Assembly: GCA_029934195.1 (NCBI GenBank)
Contig: JAOZMQ010000134.1
Span: forward strand, 1-7,882
Length of the DNA: 7,882 bases
Direction: 5' to 3'
DNA from: Candidatus Cloacimonadota bacterium
Lineage (GTDB): Bacteria > Cloacimonadota > Cloacimonadia > Cloacimonadales > JAOZMQ01
Both the position numbers and the translations under genes were made by a program. Below the pieces are notes generated by a model. It searched no databases, was not told the origin of the DNA, and saw only the letters and a list, made by a program, of their open reading frames with translations. Positions 1 through 6,646 of this stretch are shown in pieces (the stretch's first letter is position 1; each line of letters begins with the position of its first letter).

Positions 1-523
1 GCTTGAACAAAATTTTTAAGTTATTGATTAAAATATAACAAGTCTTTTTTTAATTCTGAGCAGATTGAATTTCCTTTAACTTTAGAATACCAAACTCTAT
101 AATTTTATGTAGCACCAGTTTTTAAAAAAAGAAAATATTACTTTAAGGTATCAAGTGTTCTTAATTTTCTTGACTCTAATATAACATAATTCTTCGTTGA
201 TATTTAGTATCTAAACGAAAAGGATCAAAGTCACTGATTACACGGATTAGTAAGGATTTAAAAGAATAAATTCTTATTGAAATTTTAATAATAATGGATA
301 AAATAGAGAAAAAATTTAAAATCATCCTAATATTTGTAATTTCTTGCTATTTCCCGTCTATTATAAATTTTCTTAAATCCGCGTAACTCGGCGTAAATCC
401 GTGGCTTATCAGTTTTTGTTCAGACACTATTTAGAGATTATTTATTAACTATTTCAAACAATAAAAAATGAAATATTATGTTGAAAGTTTCGTTATAAAA
501 ATAAAAAAGATAACAGGAAAATA
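1..523. other. Long intergenic region, no convincing gene
   Basis: This stretch is very AT-rich, and stops are frequent in the frames I read; I found no coding region with a start and a ribosome site. Its only clear structure is the inverted repeat at 233-413. Ahead of the first gene, TATTAT at 474-479 could serve as a -10 box, with TTTCAA at 452-457 as a poor -35 box 16 bases upstream. In DNA this AT-rich that match is weak. A promoter for the 524-2412 operon should nevertheless lie between about 414 and 510, because no gene precedes the operon on this strand within the window. Confidence 0.6.
233..413. repeat. Imperfect inverted repeat with CACGGATT-type arms
   Basis: Three blocks on the left are matched in mirror order by reverse complements on the right: ACTGAT (233-238) with ATCAGT (408-413), CACGGATT (241-248) with AATCCGTG (396-403), and GGATTTA (254-260) with TAAATCC (374-380). 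The right arm is itself a run of three degenerate 10-base units: AATCCGCGTA (376-385), ACTCGGCGTA (386-395) and AATCCGTGGC (396-405). The arms are richer in G and C than the AT-rich interior (265-371). No flanking direct repeat was found and no protein is encoded, so it is either a small non-autonomous element or a dispersed intergenic repeat. The pairing is read directly from the sequence; the mobile nature is inference. Confidence 0.7.
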
Positions 524-1354
524 ATGATTTTAAAAATGAAAGAAAAAAAACTTAGAATTTTTTCAATAGTATTGTCAACAATATTTCACCTGCTTATATT
601 TTTTATCATCATTATCTCAAAAAAAAATTCCCCAATCGAAATTCTCTCGAAGAAAAATGAAAAAGATATTGTTATGAAGTTTGAATTGATTGAAACACCA
701 ACTCCAAAATCACCACAAATTCCTGATGCTTCTACAAAATTTGTTTCTGATAAAACAACACAGGCACAAGATTTATTTAAAAAGGAAGATTTACTTTCCG
801 GTACTCCATTTTCAAGTAATATTATTAATAATCAGGATAAAAAAATAAATGATTCTCAAGCTAAAATTTTGGAAAATAAAGATTCAAAACCAATTGTTCA
901 GAATGATGTTACGGAAATTCGAGACGAATTTATTGAAAAAGCAAAATTCGAGATGAAGCATTTAAAAAAAAATATTGTTTCAATAAATAAAATTTCATCA
1001 GAGAATTTGATTTCAACTGCCAAAAAATATGGAAGTATTCAGTTTAATACTTATGAATGGGATTTTGCTCCTTACATGTTAGCAATGAAGAAGAAAGTAG
1101 AAAAAAATATTCATCCACCTCCGGCATTTACAAGAATGGGAATGATCAGCGGTGATATTCTTGTTCGATTTAAAGTAAAACTAAATGGAGAAATAGAAGA
1201 TTTAGAAGTTTTGGAATATAATTCACATATTTCTCTTGTTCAGACAAGTGTAAGTGCTTTAACAAGTTCAGCTCCTTTTTTGCCTTTACCCAAAAAATTC
1301 CCTAAAAAATATCTTGAAGTAACTGCATTGTTTACTTTTAGTGTACGAAAATAA
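524..1354 (+). CDS. TonB-like energy transducer (TonB/TolA family)
   Basis: This is a 276-residue inner-membrane anchored periplasmic protein that should carry force from the ExbB/ExbD motor to an outer-membrane client. A short basic N-terminus is followed by one membrane segment at about residues 12-32. That segment contains S18 and H22 with the Ser-x3-His spacing used by TonB to couple to ExbB/ExbD. A low-complexity Lys/Asp/Asn/Ser-rich linker (about 35-170) follows, with only a short proline patch at 58-67 instead of a long Pro-Lys spacer. The C-terminal domain (about 178-276) has the TonB pattern: a helix, HPPPAF near 197-202, then a strand-turn with LNGEIEDLEVL. The ATG at 524 is chosen because AGGA lies 5 bases upstream; the ATG at 536 has no ribosome site. 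It leads an operon with the ExbB- and ExbD-like genes. TonB and TolA roles cannot be separated from sequence alone, so no symbol is given. Confidence 0.85.
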   Translation: MILKMKEKKLRIFSIVLSTIFHLLIFFIIIISKKNSPIEILSKKNEKDIVMKFELIETPTPKSPQIPDASTKFVSDKTTQAQDLFKKEDLLSGTPFSSNIINNQDKKINDSQAKILENKDSKPIVQNDVTEIRDEFIEKAKFEMKHLKKNIVSINKISSENLISTAKKYGSIQFNTYEWDFAPYMLAMKKKVEKNIHPPPAFTRMGMISGDILVRFKVKLNGEIEDLEVLEYNSHISLVQTSVSALTSSAPFLPLPKKFPKKYLEVTALFTFSVRK

Positions 1355-1367
1355 ATAAGGATAGTAA

Positions 1368-2036
1368 ATGAAAGAAACAATAATAATGATTCAACAAGGT
1401 GGAATCTTAATGATTCCTTTAATTCTCTGCTCAATTACATCTGTCACAGTAATTATTGAACGATTAATAAGTTTACGAACAAGAAAAATTATTGTTCCGG
1501 AAGTTCTTTCAGTTATCGAAAATATCAAGACAAAAGATGATATTTCGTTGGCATTATCTGTTTGCGATAAACATCCGGGAGTTTTTTCACACATAATAGC
1601 GATTGGCTTAAAAAATCATAATCTTCCAATAAATGAAATAAAGGAAGAATTTATCGATCAGGGAAGGCAAGAAATAAGAGTATTAGAAAGAGGTTTTATC
1701 ATTTTGGAAACGATTGCTGTTATTACTCCGATTTTAGGATTACTTGGAACAGTTTTAGGTATGATAAAAGTTTTTCATATTATTTCAATATCTGGTGTAG
1801 GAGAAGCAACTGCTTTATCCGGTGGAATTTCCGAAGCTCTTATTACAACTGCGGTAGGACTCTCAATTGGAATTCCTACTTTAGTCTTCTTTAATTATTT
1901 TTCTCACAAATCAGAAAACTTTATTTTAGATATTGAGCATTTTTCAAATTCGCTGATAAAAAAAATAAAAAAATTTAAAGAAAATGATGTTTCAGATATA
2001 AAGATCAAAGTTGCCAAAAATGAAATTATTGAGTAA
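1368..2036 (+). CDS. exbB: MotA/TolQ/ExbB family proton channel protein
   Basis: This 222-residue protein is the channel-forming subunit of a proton-driven motor in the inner membrane, partnering the ExbD-like product of the next gene. It shows the family's three membrane segments: about 12-31, 112-137 and 154-177. The large cytoplasmic loop lies between the first two. The second segment carries the family signature TPILGLLGTVLGMI (120-133). The third begins with LSGGISEALITTAVGLSIGIP (150-170), with the Thr residues expected to face the proton path. The length is normal for ExbB/TolQ. AAGGA six bases before the ATG supports the start, 13 bases after the upstream stop. The C-terminus is a basic tail (198-222). 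The family assignment is firm; ExbB rather than TolQ is chosen only because the first gene is TonB-like and no Tol/Pal genes are present. Confidence 0.93.
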   Translation: MKETIIMIQQGGILMIPLILCSITSVTVIIERLISLRTRKIIVPEVLSVIENIKTKDDISLALSVCDKHPGVFSHIIAIGLKNHNLPINEIKEEFIDQGRQEIRVLERGFIILETIAVITPILGLLGTVLGMIKVFHIISISGVGEATALSGGISEALITTAVGLSIGIPTLVFFNYFSHKSENFILDIEHFSNSLIKKIKKFKENDVSDIKIKVAKNEIIE

Positions 2037-2412
2037 ATCGAAAAGACAAATTGTCATTAATGTAACTTCTTTGATTGATGTTGTTTTGTTGCTATTGATT
2101 TTTTTTATGATAACATCAAGATTTTCTGAACAACCTGGAATGAAGCTTGAGTTACCGGAATCAAAAACTTCATCAACAGAAGAAGCTGATAATTTGGAAA
2201 TTTATATTTCATCTGAAAATGTAATTATGCTTAACGGAAAAGAAATTCTCTTTGATAATCTAAAATTAAAATTGGGAGAAATTCAAAATGAAAGTAAAAG
2301 TATTGTTATAAAAGCAGATAAAAACACAAAACATGGTTTGGTTGTACAAATTATGGATATTGCAAAACAAAGTGGAATCTACAAAATAGTAATAGCCACG
2401 AAATCAGATTGA
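2020..2412 (+). CDS. exbD: ExbD/TolR family biopolymer transport protein
   Basis: This 130-residue protein is the single-span rotor/stator partner of the ExbB-like channel. A basic cytoplasmic N-terminus (KLLSKSKR) leads into the membrane segment (about 14-33), which begins VTSLIDVVLLLLIFFMIT. D20 is the conserved proton-carrying aspartate, equivalent to ExbD Asp25 and TolR Asp23. The periplasmic part contains the NGKEI turn (72-76) and the C-terminal IVIKADKNTKHGLVVQIMD region (95-113) typical of the family. The gene overlaps the end of the upstream gene by 17 bases, implying translational coupling. I chose the ATG at 2020; a TTG at 2011 in the same frame would add three residues (MPK), and neither start has a strong ribosome site. 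It is the last gene of the trio. Confidence 0.93.
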   Translation: MKLLSKSKRQIVINVTSLIDVVLLLLIFFMITSRFSEQPGMKLELPESKTSSTEEADNLEIYISSENVIMLNGKEILFDNLKLKLGEIQNESKSIVIKADKNTKHGLVVQIMDIAKQSGIYKIVIATKSD

Positions 2413-2544
2413 AATTCTTTAATAATAATGTAAAGATTTTTAGTTGCTGTAACAAAAGAAATTCATCATTCTTTCCGATTTGTAAAGTTTTTTTTACTAC
2501 AGTGAATTATTTTTTTTTCGATAAAATATAAACCCCAAAAAAAT

Positions 2545-2548
2545 GAGG
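2545..2548 (+). promoter_or_regulatory. Ribosome binding site of the VWA lipoprotein gene
   Basis: GAGG lies five bases before the ATG at 2554 and fixes that start, which is also the one giving a proper lipoprotein signal peptide. It follows a 141-base gap after the ExbD gene. That gap holds only runs of T and a weak 5-bp stem (2482-2497), so I cannot say whether this gene has its own promoter or is read through from the Ton operon. Confidence 0.6.
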
Positions 2549-2553
2549 ATATT

Positions 2554-4290
2554 ATGAAAACAGTTAAAATATTAATTATCATTTTAATGATGTTTCTGAT
2601 AATGAATTGTAGTAAAAAATCTACAGTTAATACTGATCCTGATGATAATCAAGTTACTGCTCTATCTATAAAAAATATTATTGAAAATAATGTGAAACCA
2701 TACAAAGTTCAATTTATGTTTTCTTTGAGAGATCAAGATGATCATGCTGTTAACATCAGCGAAACAGATTTTGTTAATGTTGAAACACAAATTTTGGAAG
2801 ATGATTTAGAAATTGATTATACCGAAAGTAATATTCATTTTTATTCATCTGATGATTTTAAAATGGATATTGTTTTAATTCTTGATTTAAGTAAATCCAT
2901 TGAAGATTCCGGTGGAAAAAATGATATGATTGCAGGTGCAAAAACGATAATAAATACCCTTACCGAAACACATCGAATTGCCATCTATGAGTTTAATCAC
3001 AATGATCCTTCAGATAATTTTTCATTGATTCAAGATTTTACTTCAGATAAAACAGAAGCAATAAATTCACTTGATGATTTTATTAATAATGCTACATATT
3101 ATCCGGGATTTTCTCTTTGTTGGGACACAGTTCAAGCTGGTCTTGAACTTTTTTCTGAAATTTTAGAACCAGATAAAGTTCGGTCTTTAGTTTTTCTTTC
3201 AGATGGATTTGATAATAATAGCACTGCAACACCTGAAGAATTAGTTAGCACAGCAACTGCAAAATTGGTTAGATTTTATTCAATTGCTTATGGGCAAATT
3301 TTGGCTGAAAATGAAATAATTCTGCAACAAATGGCAGAAGATACAGGTGGACAATATTATAATGCAGAATCTCGTAGCGATATTCAGGAGCAATTTGTTC
3401 AAGTTGTAAGTGATCTCGGAGGTAATTATTTGATAAATTATACTACATCCGCAACAGAGAACTTCCAAGTAAAAATTCTTTTTTCTTATAAAAGTATTGA
3501 TGCTGATATTCCAATTGAAGGACAAGTAAATATCGAAGAGATAAGTGCTCCTGTTCAGTGGGGAATTATATCTTATGATGAGCCAACTTTTTCTGAAAAC
3601 TTTCTTCACATAAAAGTAAGGGCAGATCATATTCCGGGAAATATTGATAAATTTCGATTCAAAATAGATATAGAAGATCTTCCTTTAGTGTCTTTGGCAA
3701 ATTCAATTGGTGGAGGTTTAATTTATGAGTGGACTTCGCCATTCAAAATGTTTGACAATTATTATGAAACAACCGGTAGCTCATTAAAACTTGGTGATTC
3801 CGGTGGACTTTTTAAAATCACAATTCCTTATGAAATCGGTCAAAATTTGATAATTCCAATTATTTTTGATAATTCAGAATATTCTCATAATATGTTGTTT
3901 TATGGAGGAGATGAATCTGAATTGGATAGTGAAAATTATTGGTATCACGAATTAGTTGTTGGTACAAATTGTTGTAATCTTTTACCTTTATATAGTGCTA
4001 CAGGTGTGGACACATTAACAACTTTCCAATGGGAAATGGTGAATTTTTCTGATTCAACTGGTTTTTTATATGATTTATATTTATCTCCATATTTAGCTCC
4101 ACCTGTTGATCTTATCGCAGAAGACATTGATGATTTTTCTCATATTTTGGAATCTCCACTTATGCCGGAAACGGAATATTTTTGGAATATTATCGCTAAA
4201 AAAAATGATCAAGAATATATAAGTTCTATATGGAAATTTACAACTACTTCAATAGATACAACTTTCTATCGATATATTGAGGGAAATTGA
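2554..4290 (+). CDS. VWA-domain lipoprotein with Fn3-like C-terminus
   Basis: This 578-residue exported protein has no function I can name. Residues 1-18 form a lipoprotein signal peptide ending LIMN before C19. The -1 Asn is unusual for a lipobox, but C19-Ser-Lys-Lys and the hydrophobic core fit. A VWA domain spans about 104-290. Its MIDAS metal site has DLSKS (111-115), D217 in FLSDG, and S187 where a Thr is usual (S187 four residues before D191). Such domains bind partner proteins through a divalent metal. Residues about 330-470 are beta-rich and unrecognised. Residues 475-566 look like a fibronectin III-type module: PLYSATGVDTLTTFQWE, then YDLYLS, PETEYFWNI and WKFTTT. The protein is acidic, as expected for the cell surface or periplasm. 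The stop overlaps the next gene's start (TTGA). Domain calls are firm for VWA and moderate for Fn3. Confidence 0.85.
   Translation: MKTVKILIIILMMFLIMNCSKKSTVNTDPDDNQVTALSIKNIIENNVKPYKVQFMFSLRDQDDHAVNISETDFVNVETQILEDDLEIDYTESNIHFYSSDDFKMDIVLILDLSKSIEDSGGKNDMIAGAKTIINTLTETHRIAIYEFNHNDPSDNFSLIQDFTSDKTEAINSLDDFINNATYYPGFSLCWDTVQAGLELFSEILEPDKVRSLVFLSDGFDNNSTATPEELVSTATAKLVRFYSIAYGQILAENEIILQQMAEDTGGQYYNAESRSDIQEQFVQVVSDLGGNYLINYTTSATENFQVKILFSYKSIDADIPIEGQVNIEEISAPVQWGIISYDEPTFSENFLHIKVRADHIPGNIDKFRFKIDIEDLPLVSLANSIGGGLIYEWTSPFKMFDNYYETTGSSLKLGDSGGLFKITIPYEIGQNLIIPIIFDNSEYSHNMLFYGGDESELDSENYWYHELVVGTNCCNLLPLYSATGVDTLTTFQWEMVNFSDSTGFLYDLYLSPYLAPPVDLIAEDIDDFSHILESPLMPETEYFWNIIAKKNDQEYISSIWKFTTTSIDTTFYRYIEGN
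4279..4283 (+). promoter_or_regulatory. Ribosome binding site supporting a TTG start
   Basis: GAGGG sits inside the last codons of the VWA lipoprotein gene, three bases before the TTG at 4287. The next in-frame Met of the following gene is residue 168, past the SAM-binding motif. The TTG with this site is therefore the most plausible start, and the TTGA overlap suggests coupled translation. Confidence 0.6.
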
Positions 4291-5450
4291 ATATTCAAGC
4301 AATAATAGATTTTTTTTCCTTTGATGAAAACACAAAAGTATGGAATGAAATAAAGAATCTCAATTTAGCAAATATTAATGAAATTAGAAAAATTGTTGAT
4401 AAATTTCCAGAACATCCAGTCAAAGACCTCCTTAGTTTAAGAAAAATACAGTCAAAAAATTCGCTAAAATTTTTTAATGTAGAAAAATTGTTGATAACAG
4501 AAAGAAGCTCTCAGCAGGCAAGTTCTTCAGTTATTGCTCAATATCATGGCGATTTATTTTCAAAATTTAAGACTGTTGCTGATTTATGTTGCGGTTCCGG
4601 AATAGATTTAATCTCTTTATCAAAAAATAAAGTCTTGGTTTATGCAGTTGACTTGGATAAAACAGTTTTACTTACAGCGGAATTTAATACTCAACTATTT
4701 TCAAGTAGAAAAATTATTTTTCAAAACATAAAAGCAGAAGATTTTTCTGAACAAGTAGAAGCTATTTTTATTGATCCAGATAGACGAATGAAAGGAAACC
4801 GTTTTGTTAATGCTGAGGATTTATCACCCAATTTGGAATCAATTTTAGAATTACAAAAGAAATATAAAAATCTGGCAATAAAATTCTCTCCAGCAATGAA
4901 TTATGATCGATTAAAATTACCTGAAAATCATACTTTTGAATTTGTTTCAGAGTCTGGAAATTTGAAAGAAATTCTTCTTTGTTTTGGGAATCTAACTACA
5001 AAAAATGTTAAAAGAAAAGCAGTTCTTTTGCCAGAGAAGAAGATTCTCTGTAATAAAGAAAATCTACTTTTATCTATTTCAGAAATTAAACAATATCTTT
5101 TTGAACCGGATCCTGCAATTATTCGAGCACATCTATTGAAAGAAATTGCACAAATTATTGGATTTCAACTATTTGATTCACACTTGGCTTTATTAACCGG
5201 AGATTATAGTGCTTTTTCTGTTTATGGGAAATTTTTTAAAGTTATCACTTATTTTAATTTCAACATTAAAAAATTGAAAAAATATCTCAAAGGAAATGCA
5301 ATCGGTAAATTAACGATTAAAACTCGTGGTTATTCGGAATCTGTCGAATCCTTTCGTAAAAAACTAAAACTAAAAGGTAAGAATTCTTCAATTTTATTCA
5401 TACTAAGAATTGGGAAAGGGCATATTTTTTTGTTTGCAAAGAGAGCATAA
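4287..5450 (+). CDS. Class I SAM methyltransferase with THUMP-like C-terminus
   Basis: This 387-residue protein is predicted to be a cytoplasmic S-adenosylmethionine-dependent methyltransferase; the substrate is unknown. An N-terminal helical region (1-75) precedes TERSSQQASS (71-80). The Rossmann core follows: motif I VADLCCGSGID (97-107), acidic motif II VDLD (121-124) and motif IV IDPDRR (162-167), where the NPPY or DPPY of nucleic-acid enzymes is replaced by DPxRR. KFSPAMNY (199-206) comes next. The second half contains YLFEPDPAIIRA (270-281) and a C-terminal region (about 315-387) resembling the THUMP-like domain, which suggests an RNA substrate. This fits a family seen in Bacteroidetes and Actinobacteria, known to me only as 'THUMP-like domain protein'. 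It starts with TTG, overlaps the upstream stop by four bases and ends facing dprA. The methyltransferase assignment is confident; the RNA substrate is inference. Confidence 0.85.
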   Translation: MNIQAIIDFFSFDENTKVWNEIKNLNLANINEIRKIVDKFPEHPVKDLLSLRKIQSKNSLKFFNVEKLLITERSSQQASSSVIAQYHGDLFSKFKTVADLCCGSGIDLISLSKNKVLVYAVDLDKTVLLTAEFNTQLFSSRKIIFQNIKAEDFSEQVEAIFIDPDRRMKGNRFVNAEDLSPNLESILELQKKYKNLAIKFSPAMNYDRLKLPENHTFEFVSESGNLKEILLCFGNLTTKNVKRKAVLLPEKKILCNKENLLLSISEIKQYLFEPDPAIIRAHLLKEIAQIIGFQLFDSHLALLTGDYSAFSVYGKFFKVITYFNFNIKKLKKYLKGNAIGKLTIKTRGYSESVESFRKKLKLKGKNSSILFILRIGKGHIFLFAKRA

Positions 5451-5557
5451 AAATTTCATAACACAATGGCAAGGTTTTGTCCTTTTATTGATTAGAAGAG
5501 ACTTTACAAATTAAAAATGGATTCATGGAGAAAAGAAGAAAAATACAGAAGGATTTT

Positions 5558-6646
5558 TTAAAACAGTGGAGAAATTTTATTTCCTGGCAATCTTTTGATA
5601 AGATTTTTTAATTCCAATATTAGAAGATTTGAAGAAAGTTCACCAATTGAGATAGAGGCTTTAATTAACAAATTATCAAAATCAATTTCTGGTTTATTTT
5701 GTAATAGAATCTGATAAATTTTATCTTCTTCTTTCGATAATTCTGGGAAAAAAGTCATTTGTTCATTTTCATCAGAAATGATATTATAGAAATCTTTAAT
5801 ATCATTTGCTGATGAAATAATATTACCCCCGATTTTAATCAAATAATTAGGACCTTCTGCTTGTGGACGAGTGATATCACCGGGGAGAGCAAAAATATCT
5901 CTATTTTGATCGGTAGCAAATTTTGCTGTTAATAGAGCCCCGCTTTTTTTTGATCCTTCTATTACAAGTGTACCGAGACTGAGACCACTAATAATCCTAT
6001 TTCTTGTTGGAAAATGCCATCTTTCAACTTTTACACCAGGCAAATATTCTGTAATTATTGCACCATTTTTAAGGATTTTTTCAGATAGAATCTTATTTTG
6101 AGGAGGATATATTTGTTCACAACCTGTTGCAAGAATTGCAATTGTTCTCCCACCAGATTCCAGAGCCGCTTGATGTGCCAAAGTATCAACTCCATAAGCC
6201 AATCCGCTGATAATGGTAAACCCTGATCTTGCAAGATTAGATGCAATTTTTTTACTTTGTAATTTCCCATAATTGCTTGGTTTTCGAGTTCCTACAATAC
6301 TAATTGTTCGCCGAAAGTCGTCTTTTCTTAAGTTTCCCCGATAAAAAAGGAAAGGAGGTGGATGGAAAATAGTCTTCAAAAGAGGTGGATATAAATCGTC
6401 TAAAATTGAAATGAATTTTATATCAAATTTATTGATAAGTATCTCAATTTTATCCCACTCTGGATAACTAATTTCTGAAGACAAATCTATCTTTTCTTGT
6501 TGCGAGAGGAAATCAACTTGTTCAAGTCTTTCCATATTTCCGAGAAAACTATCCGGTTCTCCGAGAGTTTCAACTAACCGGATAGATTTAACTAAGCCAA
6601 TATTTTTTACTGATAGAAGTTTAAGCCAAGCTCTAATCTTCTTCAT
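5558..6646 (-). CDS. dprA: DNA-processing protein DprA (Smf)
   Basis: DprA binds incoming single-stranded DNA and loads RecA on it during natural transformation; it is also widespread in bacteria not known to be competent. The 362 residues have the usual three parts. An N-terminal helical, helix-hairpin-helix-like region (about 1-70) has the GLV motif at 17-19. The Rossmann-type core (about 80-290) carries SIVGTRKPS (116-124), SGLAYGVDTLAH (147-158), ATGCEQIYPPQN (173-184), FPTRNRIISGLS (212-223), SGALLTA (235-241) and ALPGD (253-257). A C-terminal winged-helix-like tail (about 303-353) has ELKNLIKRLPGN. The start lies inside the end of obgE, overlapping by 14 bases with only a weak ribosome site, so translation is probably coupled. 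It converges on the methyltransferase gene across a 107-base gap with no strong terminator. The family assignment is certain; a role in competence in this organism is not. Confidence 0.96.
   Translation of the reverse strand: MKKIRAWLKLLSVKNIGLVKSIRLVETLGEPDSFLGNMERLEQVDFLSQQEKIDLSSEISYPEWDKIEILINKFDIKFISILDDLYPPLLKTIFHPPPFLFYRGNLRKDDFRRTISIVGTRKPSNYGKLQSKKIASNLARSGFTIISGLAYGVDTLAHQAALESGGRTIAILATGCEQIYPPQNKILSEKILKNGAIITEYLPGVKVERWHFPTRNRIISGLSLGTLVIEGSKKSGALLTAKFATDQNRDIFALPGDITRPQAEGPNYLIKIGGNIISSANDIKDFYNIISDENEQMTFFPELSKEEDKIYQILLQNKPEIDFDNLLIKASISIGELSSNLLILELKNLIKRLPGNKISPLF

Noticed and set aside
21..104. Minus-strand stop-bounded stretch of 27 codons reading NYRVWYSKVKGNSICSEL and ending FNQ
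   Set aside because: The residue composition looks protein-like and could be the decayed tail of an old gene, but it has no start codon, is bounded by a stop upstream, and I cannot match it to a family.
376..405. Three tandem 10-base units considered as a CRISPR-like array
   Set aside because: The units are contiguous and degenerate with no spacers, and no cas gene is present; they fit a dispersed intergenic repeat instead.
2011..2019. TTG at 2011 as the start of the ExbD-like gene
   Set aside because: It adds only three residues and has no better ribosome site than the ATG at 2020, so the ATG was preferred; this remains undecided by sequence alone.
2482..2497. Possible terminator after the ExbD-like gene: GTAAA/TTTAC stem with a T-rich loop
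   Set aside because: The stem is only 5 bp and A/T-rich, and the next T run (2509-2518) starts 11 bases after it. In DNA this AT-rich such pairs are common by chance.
5451..5557. Search for a terminator between the two converging genes
   Set aside because: AAGG and CCTT around 5472-5485 could form a 4-bp stem before TTTT, but this is too weak to call.
6055..6270. Minus-strand open frame of 71 codons inside dprA, and similar open frames opposite the VWA, ExbB and obgE genes
   Set aside because: They lie wholly within well-recognised genes in other frames, have no supporting ribosome sites or family signatures, and are expected by chance.
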